64,000 nucleotides of DNA from CAJBVW01 sp964457335. Its GTDB lineage: Bacteria; Myxococcota_A; UBA796; SXON01. The notes beneath the pieces are model-generated. The model ran no database searches. It was not told the DNA's origin and saw nothing but the letters and a program-made list of their open reading frames with translations. Of the stretch, positions 49,751 through 60,349 are shown piece by piece. The stretch spans positions 248,001 to 312,000 of the forward strand of contig CAYWGD010000001.1 in assembly GCA_964457335.1 (NCBI GenBank), read 5' to 3'. Numbering within the stretch: the stretch's first letter is position 1; every line of letters starts with the position of its first letter. The position numbers were made by a program, and so were the translations under genes.

Positions 49751-51150
49751 TCGCGCTCCTCCTGGCGGTGCCGGCGCACGCGCTCGACCTCTTCGGGAGC
49801 GACAAGGCGAGCTCGGACGAGACGACCAGCGGCGCGACGTCCTCCTCGGAGGCGGGGAGCGCCGCGGCGCTCGTCGTGCTCGGCGCGACGGTCGACGACG
49901 TGCAGACGCCCTCCACGTCCGCGGACCTCGCGATCTCGCTCGGGGGCGCGTTCGAGGACGGCGCGCTCTCCGACTCCTACGCGATCGAGGTCTCGCCCGC
50001 GTGGCTCGGCGGCGTCGGCAAGCGCCTCACGCTCGCGAAGTACGCGGCCGGCGGCTGGGAGTCCGTGCTCTGGAACTCCAACCTCTCGCTCGCCACGCTC
50101 ACGGACGACGACGACGTGGCCCGGAGCGCGCTCGCCTACCGGACGACGTTCTGGGCGGCGCCCCCGAAGAAGAGCGCCACCGGCGCGTTCCTGGACGCCT
50201 ACGCGAAGGCCTTCGCGGACAACCGCATCGTGGACGTGCCCGCGGACGGCGACGCCTGCGTGTCGACCATCGGCAACCTCTCGCGCCTCGCGCTCGCCGT
50301 GAACCAGAAGGTGAGCGCGTCCCTGCCGGAGACCGCGAAGGTCTACGACGCGCTCGGCAAGTGGGAGGCCGCGTGCGCCGCCGTCGACCCGACCCGCACG
50401 CCGGACGCCGCCGCGCTCTGCACCGACTTCCGCACCGCCGAGGCGCGGGGCCCGCGCGACCGCGTGGCCGACGCGGCGCTCACGAAGACGATCGAGGCCC
50501 TGAAGGCGTCCGCGGACGCCGCGATGGCCGACCAGAAGGCCGCGCTGGACAAGACGGTCAAGAAGACCATCGCGGACATCGCCAAGAACCCCTCGAAGTA
50601 CGGCACCTTGGGGCAGTACCTCTCGGATGTCGACGGAGAAGAGGCCTTCGCCGGCTGCGAGGACATCCTCACCGACCGCGAGGGCTTTTTGGTCGACTTC
50701 GCGCTCGGCGCGGGCGTGCGGTCGCCGGGCGCGGTGCTCGAGGACACGGAGCTCGACGTGGTGCGGCTCTGGTTCGCCCCGGGCTACGTCCGCGAGAAGT
50801 GGAGCCTTGTGGGGCTCGCGCGGCTGTCGCTCGAGGACCTCCACACCGACACGCCCGTCCAGACCGTGGACCTCGGCGGCGGCTTCGGCTTCCACTGGGC
50901 CCGGTTCACGCTCACGCCCGAGGTGCTCGTGCGGGCGCCGCTCGCCAACGCGGAGTGGGAGGTGCACGCGACGGTCGGGGGCGACGTGCGCGTGATGCAG
51001 GGGGTGTGGTTCACGCTCGAGGCCGGCGGCGCGTGGCCCGCCGACGAGCCGGGCTCCTTCGTGAGCTTCGCCGGCCTGACCTTCGGCGTGGAGCGCGACC
51101 GCCCCACGCCGCTCCCCGACACGAACGACCTCGCCCGCAAGCTGCCGTAG
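49747..51150 (+). CDS. Exported protein of unknown function, gene 2 of the operon
   Basis: The GTG start overlaps the previous stop. The 467-residue product begins VIALLLAVPAHALDLFG, a short signal peptide, then a Ser/Thr/Glu-rich linker (ASSDETTSGATSSSEAGS). A helical middle (about residues 150-290) contains Cys pairs, and the last 140 residues are strand-rich with GLARLSLEDLHTDTPVQTVD, suggesting a beta-barrel. I recognise no family. Confidence 0.65.
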   Translation: MIALLLAVPAHALDLFGSDKASSDETTSGATSSSEAGSAAALVVLGATVDDVQTPSTSADLAISLGGAFEDGALSDSYAIEVSPAWLGGVGKRLTLAKYAAGGWESVLWNSNLSLATLTDDDDVARSALAYRTTFWAAPPKKSATGAFLDAYAKAFADNRIVDVPADGDACVSTIGNLSRLALAVNQKVSASLPETAKVYDALGKWEAACAAVDPTRTPDAAALCTDFRTAEARGPRDRVADAALTKTIEALKASADAAMADQKAALDKTVKKTIADIAKNPSKYGTLGQYLSDVDGEEAFAGCEDILTDREGFLVDFALGAGVRSPGAVLEDTELDVVRLWFAPGYVREKWSLVGLARLSLEDLHTDTPVQTVDLGGGFGFHWARFTLTPEVLVRAPLANAEWEVHATVGGDVRVMQGVWFTLEAGGAWPADEPGSFVSFAGLTFGVERDRPTPLPDTNDLARKLP

Positions 51151-51161
51151 GAGGACCGCCG

Positions 51162-52172
51162 ATGCCCGCCGACGCCGCCCCCGTGCTCGTCCCGACGCCG
51201 ACGCCGACGCCGGCCCCGCCCGCCGAGCCGATGCCCCCCGACCGGGAGCTCCCGGACTACGCCTTCGCGGAGATCGCCGAGCGATCCCGCGAGAAGACGT
51301 GGCACTTCTTCCCGGGCTGGCGGCGCTCGCGCAGCGGCACCGCCCAGCGCCCGAGCCGCGCCGCGGTGGTGGCCTACTCGCGGATCTTCGTGGAGCGCCT
51401 CGGCGCGCCCGCGGACCTCGTCGGGAAGGGCGACCCCGGCGTGGCGCGCCTGCTCTTGCGCTACGCCGACGCCGTGCACGCGCGCATCGAGTGGTACGAG
51501 AGCCTGCTCGAGTCGATGAACAGCAGCTACCAGCGCCTCCGCGCGACGCTCGTGGCGGTGCCGATCGCGCTCCTCGGCTTCGTGGCGTACCTGGCGTGGG
51601 TGGACGCCGGCGTGGAGAGCCTCGTTTCGGTGGCCGTCGTGGGCATCGTGTGGTTCCAGCTCGGGCTGAAGCTCCGGAACGACAAGGGCCACATCGACGC
51701 ATACGTGACCGCGCTGACGACGCTCAAGAAGCAGCTGTTCGCCTTCGAGGCGCAGTGGGACGACAAGTGCTGGCGCGCGAGCGCCTGGCCAGTGGGTTTT
51801 GCGTCCGCCCTCGCGGCCGGCATCCGGGCGGCGGAGGCCGTGGAGGAGGCCGAGCGCTTCGCCACGTTGCGCGCCCGCGTGGACGGCGTGAGCGGCAGCG
51901 CGGAGAGCCTCTCGAAGCTCGTCGAGGGCCTCCCGGCGGTCGCCACCGCGCAGGGGGCGCTCCTGCACCCCGCGACGGCGCCGCAGACGCTCACCGAGCT
52001 CCAGAAGGCCGAGATCGAGCTCGAGGCCGCGCGCCGCGCCGAGGAGGAGGCCACCGCGGCGACGTGGAGCCTGCCCGCGAACGCCGACGAGTATCGGAAG
52101 GCGCGCATCGTGGCGGAGGCGAAGGTGCTGCGGCTGCGGAGGGAGGAGGAGGCGCTCCGCGGCCGGAGTTAG
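51162..52172 (+). CDS. Two-span membrane protein with helical tail, gene 3 of the operon
   Basis: AGGAGG precedes the ATG. The 336-residue protein has a Pro/Thr-rich N-terminus (VPTPTPTPAPPAEP), two membrane segments (about residues 128-145 and 150-167), and a helical C-terminal half that looks coiled-coil. Both soluble parts should face the same side. No family is recognised. It is convergent with the carbamoyltransferase gene; their stop codons overlap in TTAG at 52169-52172. Confidence 0.7.
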   Translation: MPADAAPVLVPTPTPTPAPPAEPMPPDRELPDYAFAEIAERSREKTWHFFPGWRRSRSGTAQRPSRAAVVAYSRIFVERLGAPADLVGKGDPGVARLLLRYADAVHARIEWYESLLESMNSSYQRLRATLVAVPIALLGFVAYLAWVDAGVESLVSVAVVGIVWFQLGLKLRNDKGHIDAYVTALTTLKKQLFAFEAQWDDKCWRASAWPVGFASALAAGIRAAEAVEEAERFATLRARVDGVSGSAESLSKLVEGLPAVATAQGALLHPATAPQTLTELQKAEIELEAARRAEEEATAATWSLPANADEYRKARIVAEAKVLRLRREEEALRGRS

Positions 52173-53905
52173 TCCAGCCCGAACTCCTCCGCGGCGGACT
52201 TCAGCGCGATCTTCGGCTGGTCCTCCTTGCGGAGCACGAAGGGCCCGGCCACGAGCACGTCCATCTCGGTGCGCATGAAGCAGCGCCAGGCGTCTAGCGG
52301 GGAGTTGACCATCGGCTCGCCGCGTACGTTCATGCTCGTGTTGACGAGCACGGGGACGCCCGTGCGCTCGCCGAAGGCCTTCACGAGGTCGTAGTAGAGC
52401 GCGTCCTGGTCGCGGTTGATCGTCTGGATGCGGGCCGAACCGTCCACGTGGGTGACCGCGGGGAGCGCGGGCTTGTCCTTCCGCACCGGCGCCACGAGCA
52501 GCATGTAGGGGGAGGGGCGGTCGAGCTCGAACCACTCGGAGACCTGCTCCTCGAGCACGGACGGCGCGAAGGGCCGGAAGCCCTCCCGCATCTTGATCTT
52601 CATGTTGATGATCGTGCGCATCTCCGGGTGGCGCGGGTCGCCCAGGATGCTCCGGTGGCCGAGGGCACGCGGGCCCCACTCCATGCGGCCCTGGAACCAG
52701 CCCACGACCTTGCCGGCGGCGATCTGCTCGACGGTCTCCGCGAGCAGCGCGTCGCGGTCGAAGCGGCGGTAGACGGCCTTCTCCTCGTCGAGCACGGCCC
52801 GGATGGTGTCCTCGTCGTAGCCGGGGCCGAGGTACACGGAGGCGAGGCGCGGGAGCCGCGGCTTCTGGAGGAGCTGGTGCCACGCCATCAGCGCGGCGCC
52901 CATGGCCCCGCCCGCGTCGCCGGCCGCCGGCTGCACGTAGATGTCCTCGACCGGGGCGCGGCGGAGGATCTCGCCGTTCGCGACGCAGTTGAGCGCCACG
53001 CCGCCCGCGAGGCACAACCTCTTGTGCCCGGTCTCCTTCACCACGGTCGTGGCGAGCTTCACCATCGTGTCGTCCACGACGACCTGGAGCGACCGCGCCA
53101 CGTCCTTGTGGAACTGGGTCAGCTCCCCGCGCTCGAGCGGCCGCGCCGGCTGCCCCATGAGCGCTTCGAACCGCTCGTTGAACATGCGCTCGCCGAGGTC
53201 GAAGGCGAAGTACCGCATGTCGAGGCGGAAGGTGCCGTCGGGCGCGACGTGGATGAGCTCGCGGATCTTGTCGACGTAGAGCGGCTCGCCGTAGGGCGCG
53301 AGGCCCATGACCTTGTACTCGGCGGAGTTCACCTTGAAGCCGAGGTAGAGCGTCATCGCGCTGTACAGGAGCCCGAGGGAGTGGGGGAAGCGCGTCTCGC
53401 CCGTGAGGGTGAGGACGCCGCCCCGGCCGTGGCCCCACGAGGAGGTGGCCCACTCGCCCACGCCGTCCACGGTGAGCACCGCGGCGTCCTCCCAGCCCGA
53501 GCAGTAGAACGCGCTCGCGGCGTGGGAGAGGTGGTGCTCCGAGTAGAGGACCGGCCCGCCGTAGTCGAGCTCGTTGCGGAGCTCCTTCGGGAGCCGCAGC
53601 TGCACGCCCGCCATGTGCGGCATCTTGCGGAGGAAGTGCCCGAAGCCGGCCGGGAAGGTGTCGAGCGACGTGCGCAGGGCCCGGTCGAGCTTGCGGATGG
53701 GCTTGTCGTAGTAGACGACCGCGCTCACGTCCGACGGCCGGAGGCCGGCCTCGCCGAGCACGTAGCGGATCGCGTCGACCGGCAGGCGGGAGTCGTGCTT
53801 CTTGCGGGTGAACGCCTCTTCCGACGCCGCGGCGACGATCCGCCCGTCCGAGAGCAGGCAGGCGGCGGCGTCGTGGTAGAAGCAGGACACGCCCAGGATG
53901 TGCAT
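52169..53905 (-). CDS. NodU/TobZ-family carbamoyltransferase
   Basis: The 578-residue protein has the N-terminal Kae1-like domain (GVSCFYHDAAACLLSDG, EHHLSHAASAFYCSG with the His metal ligands, VDGVGEWATS) and the C-terminal family domain (GRMEWGPRALGHRSILGDPR and NTSMNVRGEPMVNSPLDAW). These enzymes transfer a carbamoyl group from carbamoyl phosphate, via ATP, to sugars, antibiotics or other small molecules. No biosynthetic cluster surrounds it, so the acceptor is unknown. The gene is divergent from the next, with 78 bases between. Confidence 0.94.
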   Translation of the reverse strand: MHILGVSCFYHDAAACLLSDGRIVAAASEEAFTRKKHDSRLPVDAIRYVLGEAGLRPSDVSAVVYYDKPIRKLDRALRTSLDTFPAGFGHFLRKMPHMAGVQLRLPKELRNELDYGGPVLYSEHHLSHAASAFYCSGWEDAAVLTVDGVGEWATSSWGHGRGGVLTLTGETRFPHSLGLLYSAMTLYLGFKVNSAEYKVMGLAPYGEPLYVDKIRELIHVAPDGTFRLDMRYFAFDLGERMFNERFEALMGQPARPLERGELTQFHKDVARSLQVVVDDTMVKLATTVVKETGHKRLCLAGGVALNCVANGEILRRAPVEDIYVQPAAGDAGGAMGAALMAWHQLLQKPRLPRLASVYLGPGYDEDTIRAVLDEEKAVYRRFDRDALLAETVEQIAAGKVVGWFQGRMEWGPRALGHRSILGDPRHPEMRTIINMKIKMREGFRPFAPSVLEEQVSEWFELDRPSPYMLLVAPVRKDKPALPAVTHVDGSARIQTINRDQDALYYDLVKAFGERTGVPVLVNTSMNVRGEPMVNSPLDAWRCFMRTEMDVLVAGPFVLRKEDQPKIALKSAAEEFGLD

Positions 53906-53983
53906 CGGCGCTGCCTATGGCGACCGGCGCTCGTCCACAAGGCGCGGGCGCTCGGTCCGCGCCTCGTGCTAGAACGGGAGGAG

Positions 53984-54967
53984 ATGCCGAGCTCCGCCGA
54001 CCCGCACGCCTGGATCGTCGTCGACCACGAGCTGCTCTCGCGCCTCGGGCCCGCCGCGCCCGCCGCCGAGTGGGTGCGCGCGCTGAAGCGCACCGGGCTC
54101 TGGGAGCTCGACGGGCTCGACGGCGCCGCCGGGAAGGAGCTCGCCGAGGTGCGGGCCGCGGTCGCGGCGGGGCTCGTAGCCGTCCCCCCCGACGACACGC
54201 CGCTCCTGCCCGCGCGCTGGACCCCCCAGCACCTGAACGCGGCGATCGGCTCCGTCGCCCTCATCGCGCTCGGCGTGGCGCTCGTGGCCGGCTCGCCCGG
54301 CTGGCTCGCGATGGCGCTCGCGGTCGGCCTCGCCATCGCGCTGCAGGCGCTCCTGGTCCCCGCCACCCGGCCCCGCGTCCTGGCCCCCGCGTCCTGGCCC
54401 GTGGAGCGGGCCACCCTCGCGCTCCGCCGCTTCCTGTCGCGCACCTTCGTCACCGCGGCGGGGGACCGCATCGTCGAGAACACGCCGCACCGCGCCTACC
54501 TGGAGCTGCGGCTCGAGGAGCTCGACCGGGCGCTCCGCGTCGCCGACGGGCGGCTCGCCGAGATCCGCGAGGTCCGCGCCCGCATCGTGGACGCGAACGT
54601 CCGCATGGGGCGCGCGGCCGAGGACGTGGAGACGTCGAGGCTCACCGCCGCGATCGCCGAGCAGGAGGCCGCCCGCGCGCGGGTCGAGGGCGTGCGCGCG
54701 CTGCTGGCGACACGGCTCGCCGACCTCGAGGTCCAGCTCGACCGGCTGCGCGTGGTGGTGGAGCGGCAGGCGCTCTCGGAGCGGGTGAGCCGGCTGGTGG
54801 ACGCGGGCGCGCGCCAGGACCCCGTCGAGCGCGTGGCCGCCGACGTGGAGGTCGACGTGGCCGAGATCGAGGGCCGCGTGCGCTCGCTCGCGCTCGAGGC
54901 GGGCGACGCTGACGCGCGCCTCCGGGCGGTGCTGGAGGTCGTGAGCGTGCGCGCCGCGGCACGCTGA
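53984..54967 (+). CDS. Membrane-anchored coiled-coil protein
   Basis: GGGAGGAG precedes the ATG. The 327-residue protein has a soluble N-terminus (about 80 residues), two membrane segments (about 88-125) and a long coiled-coil C-terminal half with ELRLEELDRALRVADGRLAE and VEVDVAEIEGRVRSLALEA. No catalytic motif or family is recognised. Its layout (soluble head, double span, long helix) resembles the third gene of the neighbouring operon at 51162. Confidence 0.7.
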   Translation: MPSSADPHAWIVVDHELLSRLGPAAPAAEWVRALKRTGLWELDGLDGAAGKELAEVRAAVAAGLVAVPPDDTPLLPARWTPQHLNAAIGSVALIALGVALVAGSPGWLAMALAVGLAIALQALLVPATRPRVLAPASWPVERATLALRRFLSRTFVTAAGDRIVENTPHRAYLELRLEELDRALRVADGRLAEIREVRARIVDANVRMGRAAEDVETSRLTAAIAEQEAARARVEGVRALLATRLADLEVQLDRLRVVVERQALSERVSRLVDAGARQDPVERVAADVEVDVAEIEGRVRSLALEAGDADARLRAVLEVVSVRAAAR

Positions 54968-55081
54968 GCGGGGCAGGACAGATCGAGGCGGTAGCGGGGC
55001 CCGCACCGCGCGGCCGCGCGCGCCCCGGAGGCTTGCCCTCGTGGGACAGTCGAGGCAGAGTACGCGCTCGCTGGAGACGTC

Positions 55082-56527
<1,446 letters not shown>

Positions 56528-56578
56528 CGCCCGGTCGGGCAGGTACGGGGGGCCCTACGGGGCCCCTCGGTCGTTTTC

Positions 56579-56645
56579 GGGGCAGCCGCTGCCGCGCTGC
56601 GGCGACGTGGGCGCCTCCGGGGGGACGTCGGCGGCTCGGGTGCCC
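56579..56645 (+). repeat. Dispersed repeat family B, single unit B5
   Basis: It begins GGGCAGCCGCTGCCGCGCTG, has GACGTG and GACGTC in the core, and ends GTCGGCGGCTCGGGTGCC. It lies 50 bases upstream of the STAND NTPase start. Confidence 0.7.
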
Positions 56646-56694
56646 GCCCGGCCCGCGTCGCGACGGGTGTACACTCCGCGGCCGGAGCGCCACG

Positions 56695-59562
56695 ATGAAG
56701 CGGGTCTTCCTCTCGTCCACCGCGTTCGACCTCGAGGCGCACCGCAAGGCCGTCGACGACACGCTCCTGCGCCTCCACGCCGAGACGCGGGTGATGGAGC
56801 GCTTCGGGCCGCTCTCCGGCGCGCCGCCGGCGGAGTGCGAGCGGCTCGCGCGGGACTGCGACGTGACGGTGTGCCTCGTGGCGCACCGCTACGGCCACGT
56901 GCCCGACCGCGCGGACATGCGGAGCATCACAAGGCGCGAGGTGGAGGCCGCGCGCGCCGCTGGCCGCACGGTGCTCGTGTGGATGGTCGACGACACCTTG
57001 GCCTGGACCGGCGTGAAGGAGAGCGATCGGCTCAACGATCCCAACGTGATGGCCGACCCCGCCCGGGTGGCGGAGGTGCTCGCCGACATCAGGGCGCTCC
57101 AGGCGTTCAAGGCGTGGCTCCAGAAGGAGTACGGCGTCGAGCGGTTCACCACCCCCGACGACCTCGCGAAGCGGGTGGCCGTCGCGATCAGCAACCTGTT
57201 CCGCGACGCGACGCCGTCCGCGCCCGCGCCCCAACCCGAGGTGCGCGTGGTGCACGCGCTCCAGCCCGCGCCGCGCTTCGCGGGCCGGGAGCGGCTCGTG
57301 GAGGAGCTCGCGGCGTGGGTGCACGACGTCGCGTCCCCGGACCGGGTGTGGGCGCTCGTGGCCCCCGGCGGCACCGGCAAGACCGCGGTGATCGAGCAGG
57401 TGCTGCGCCGCCCGCCCGCAACCGGAAGCACGCTCGTGTGGTCCTTCTACGAGAAGCCCGACGCCGACGCGTTCCTCCGCGAGGCCGGGCAGCTCTTCCT
57501 CGGGGAGGGCCCGGACGCGCCGCCCGGCGGGCGCCTCGAGCGCCTGGAGCGCGGCCTGCGCGACGGCAAGCCGCACCTGCTCGTGCTCGACGGCCTGGAG
57601 CGGGTGCAGGCGGAGGCCGGCAACGGGCGGGCCCGCGGCGAGCTCGAGGACCACACGCTGAAGCTGCTGCTGCGGGCGCTGGCGGCGGGGCTCGGGCGGG
57701 CGCGCGCGCTCGTCACGTCCCGCTTCCCGCTGGTCGATCTCGCCGACTGGGACAGGCGCGGCTTCCGCGACACGCGGCTGGACGACCTGCCGCCGGAGGC
57801 GGCGGTGGCCGTGCTGCGGCGGTGGGGGGTGAAGGGGACCGACGCGGCGCTCGTCGCCGCTGCCGAGCAGCTGGGCCGGCACGCGCTCTCCGTGGACGTA
57901 CTCGGCTCCTACCTGCACCACTTCACCGACCGGAACGTCTCGAACGTCGAGGCCTTCGAGCTCGACGCGGTGACGGGCGACGACCCGAAGGCGGCGAAGC
58001 TCGCGCGGGTGATCGCAAGCTACGCCGAGCGGCTCCCGGCGGACGAGCGGGAGCTGCTCGCGCGGCTCTCGGTGTTCCCGCGCGGGGTGGAGGTGGGCAT
58101 CCTGCGGGTGCTCGTGGACGCGGGCGGCGCGGTGGCGGGCGTGCTCGTGGGCTGCCGGGACGCGCGGCTCGTCCAGCTCCTGGAGCGCCTGCGGACGCGC
58201 GGGCTCGTGTTCCGCTACGGCGCTGGGGCGGCGGTCACCTGGACCGCCCACCCCTTCCTGCGCGACCGCTTCCGGCGGCTCCTGGGCGTGCCGCAAAAGC
58301 AGGTGTTCGAGGCGGTGCGCGCCCACCTCGCGGGAGGCCTCGAGGCGCGGCCGGCGAACCCGCCGCGGGAGAAGGAGGTGCTCGACCGCTACGAGGCGCT
58401 GATCGAGGCGGCGCGGCTGGCGGGGCGGACGCAGGAGGCGTTCGACCTCTACTGGCACGGGATGGGGAGATACGCGAATCTGGGGGCGGCGCTGGGCGAC
58501 TACGCGCGGGGGCTGCGAATCCTCCGGGCGTTCTCCGAGACGGAGGAGCCCGAAGACGCGGCCCCGGACCTGCACCTGCGGACCCGAAACCTGCTCGTCG
58601 CAGATTGGGCGCTCTACGCGCTCCGGCTCGGAGACCTTGGCGGTGCGCGGCGGGCGCGCGCGGTCGACGACGCCTGGAAGGCGCGGTTGGCCGAGCCGAA
58701 GGAGACGGCGATCGGCCTGGAGAACACCAGCGAGGTGCTGCTCACCGCGGGCGCTCTCCCCGCCGCACGCCGAGCGGCGGAGGCCGCAGTCGCGCAGGAG
58801 ACTGAGGACGCGTTTCGCGAGGTGGTGGGACGCGCCTTCCTGGCCGCCGCAGCCCACCGCGTTGGTGACATAGCCGCCGCGCGCGCCGGCTTCGCGAAGG
58901 CTACTCGTCTCGAGGGCAAGCTCCTCTACTCGCTGCGTGGCGAGCAGCACGCGCGCCACCACCTGGATCTCGGCGACCTCCCCGCCGCCAACGCGCTGTG
59001 CGACCACGGCCTTGCAACGGCCAAGCGCCACGGGTGGAACGACGAGGTCGCCCGCTTCCACAGCCTCCTCGCCCGCATCACTGTCCTCGAAGGAGGCGAC
59101 CCCGCGCCCCACCTCGACATCGTCCGCGAGTGGACCGCCCGCAGCGGTGACATGGAGTACATCATCGAGGCCCACCTCGTCGCCGCGGAGCACGCCCTCC
59201 GGGACGGCGATCCGACCCTCGCCCGGGACGAGGCCGCCCTCGGCCTGAACCACGCCGCCGCGGCCGGCTACGGGCTCCTCCACGTCGACGCGCTCGTGCT
59301 GCTCGCGCGCGCCGCGCTCGCGCTCCCCGATCCCGCCGCCGCCATCGCGCACGTCCGCGACGCGCTCGACCGCGCCTCGCACCCCGAGTGCGCCTACGCC
59401 TGGGGCGAGGCCGACGCCGCGCAGGTGTGGGGCGAGGCGTACCTCGCGAACAACGAGCCCACGCTCGCTCGCCGGGCGCTGGAGCGCGCGCTGGCCGTGC
59501 GGCGGCGTATCGAGCACCCCGGCGTGCCGGAGACGGAGCGCTGGTTGGCGCGGGTGCGCTGA
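56695..59562 (+). CDS. DUF4062-STAND-TPR NTPase
   Basis: A GGAG about 8 bases upstream supports the ATG. The 955-residue protein has an N-terminal DUF4062 domain (MKRVFLSSTAFDLEAHRKAV, then VCLVAHRYGHVPD, VEAARAAG, about residues 1-110), a STAND/NB-ARC ATPase (Walker A APGGTGKTAV near 223, Walker B LLVLDGLERV near 294-303), a winged-helix-like region and a C-terminal array of TPR-like helical pairs (about 590-955). This architecture is used in signalling and some antiphage NTPases, with DUF4062 as the effector or sensor. A defence role is inferred from architecture only. No nuclease domain or partner gene is present. Confidence 0.85.
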   Translation: MKRVFLSSTAFDLEAHRKAVDDTLLRLHAETRVMERFGPLSGAPPAECERLARDCDVTVCLVAHRYGHVPDRADMRSITRREVEAARAAGRTVLVWMVDDTLAWTGVKESDRLNDPNVMADPARVAEVLADIRALQAFKAWLQKEYGVERFTTPDDLAKRVAVAISNLFRDATPSAPAPQPEVRVVHALQPAPRFAGRERLVEELAAWVHDVASPDRVWALVAPGGTGKTAVIEQVLRRPPATGSTLVWSFYEKPDADAFLREAGQLFLGEGPDAPPGGRLERLERGLRDGKPHLLVLDGLERVQAEAGNGRARGELEDHTLKLLLRALAAGLGRARALVTSRFPLVDLADWDRRGFRDTRLDDLPPEAAVAVLRRWGVKGTDAALVAAAEQLGRHALSVDVLGSYLHHFTDRNVSNVEAFELDAVTGDDPKAAKLARVIASYAERLPADERELLARLSVFPRGVEVGILRVLVDAGGAVAGVLVGCRDARLVQLLERLRTRGLVFRYGAGAAVTWTAHPFLRDRFRRLLGVPQKQVFEAVRAHLAGGLEARPANPPREKEVLDRYEALIEAARLAGRTQEAFDLYWHGMGRYANLGAALGDYARGLRILRAFSETEEPEDAAPDLHLRTRNLLVADWALYALRLGDLGGARRARAVDDAWKARLAEPKETAIGLENTSEVLLTAGALPAARRAAEAAVAQETEDAFREVVGRAFLAAAAHRVGDIAAARAGFAKATRLEGKLLYSLRGEQHARHHLDLGDLPAANALCDHGLATAKRHGWNDEVARFHSLLARITVLEGGDPAPHLDIVREWTARSGDMEYIIEAHLVAAEHALRDGDPTLARDEAALGLNHAAAAGYGLLHVDALVLLARAALALPDPAAAIAHVRDALDRASHPECAYAWGEADAAQVWGEAYLANNEPTLARRALERALAVRRRIEHPGVPETERWLARVR

Positions 59563-59653
59563 GCGGGGGCCCCCGCCGCAGCTCGCGACACTTTCCGCGG
59601 CGTACGCTCCCGCCCGCGCTTTTTCCGGCCCCGCATGCGCCTATCAACGGCCC

Positions 59654-60274
59654 ATGGAAACGGCTCCGCCCGCGCCCCCCGACGTGCCGCGCCGGCCGCG
59701 GCTCCCGGCGTGGCGCGCCCTGGGCCTCCTCGCGATCGCGGCGGTGCCGCTCGGCGCCGTGGTCTCGTCGCTCGGTGGCGACACCGGCAACCTCGAGACC
59801 GTGCTCCGCGTCGGGTTCGTGTACCTCGTGCTCATGCTGGGCTTCCGCTTCATGGGCAAGCGGGAGCTCGGGCAGCTCTCCCAGTTCGAGCTCGTGACGC
59901 TCATGCTCATCCCGGAGATCGTCTCCCCCGCGATGAACCAGGACATCACGTCGATGTCGAGCGCCGTGGTGGGGGTGTGCACGCTGTTCGCGCTCGTGAC
60001 GATCTTCGCGCTGCTCTCGCACCTCTCGAAGGCGGCCTCGGCGGCGTTCGAGGGCCGCCCCACCGTGCTCGTGCGCCACGGGCGCCTCGACGTCGACGCG
60101 CTCAACCGCGAGCGCGTGACCCCCGAGGAGGTCTACTCCTCGATGCACCAGGCCGGCATCGAGCGGATCGAGACGGTGAAGTGGGGGATCCTGGAGCCCG
60201 AGGGGCGCATGGCGTTCATCACGTTCGGGGGCCCGCCGGAGGGAGGAAGCGCGGAGCCGGGGATGCTGGCGTAG
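59654..60274 (+). CDS. YetF-family (DUF421) membrane protein
   Basis: The 206-residue protein has a short soluble N-terminus, three or four membrane segments, and the family motif FRFMGKRELGQLSQFELV followed by a cytoplasmic domain with VLVRHGRLDVDALNR and MHQAGIERIETVKWGILEPE. DUF421/YetF proteins have no assigned activity. The gene starts 92 bases after the STAND NTPase stop and is convergent with the kinase gene across repeat A copy 4. Confidence 0.87.
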   Translation: METAPPAPPDVPRRPRLPAWRALGLLAIAAVPLGAVVSSLGGDTGNLETVLRVGFVYLVLMLGFRFMGKRELGQLSQFELVTLMLIPEIVSPAMNQDITSMSSAVVGVCTLFALVTIFALLSHLSKAASAAFEGRPTVLVRHGRLDVDALNRERVTPEEVYSSMHQAGIERIETVKWGILEPEGRMAFITFGGPPEGGSAEPGMLA

Positions 60275-60298
60275 GGGCCGGCCACCACGGGAGTGTGG

Positions 60299-60337
60299 GG
60301 GGCGTTGCGGGGGGCCCGCCCCCCGCCCCAAGAAGAC
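60299..60337. repeat. Dispersed palindromic repeat, family A, copy 4
   Basis: GGCGTTGC, a G-run/C-run hairpin and CCCCAAGAAGAC, in the same orientation as copy 3. It lies between two convergent genes and may act as a two-way terminator. Confidence 0.7.
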
Positions 60338-60349
60338 CCCGCTCGTCCA

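Noticed and set aside
58500..59160. Slightly lower GC in the TPR part of the STAND NTPase as sign of transfer
   Set aside because: The drop is small and I cannot compute significance; too weak to report as a finding.
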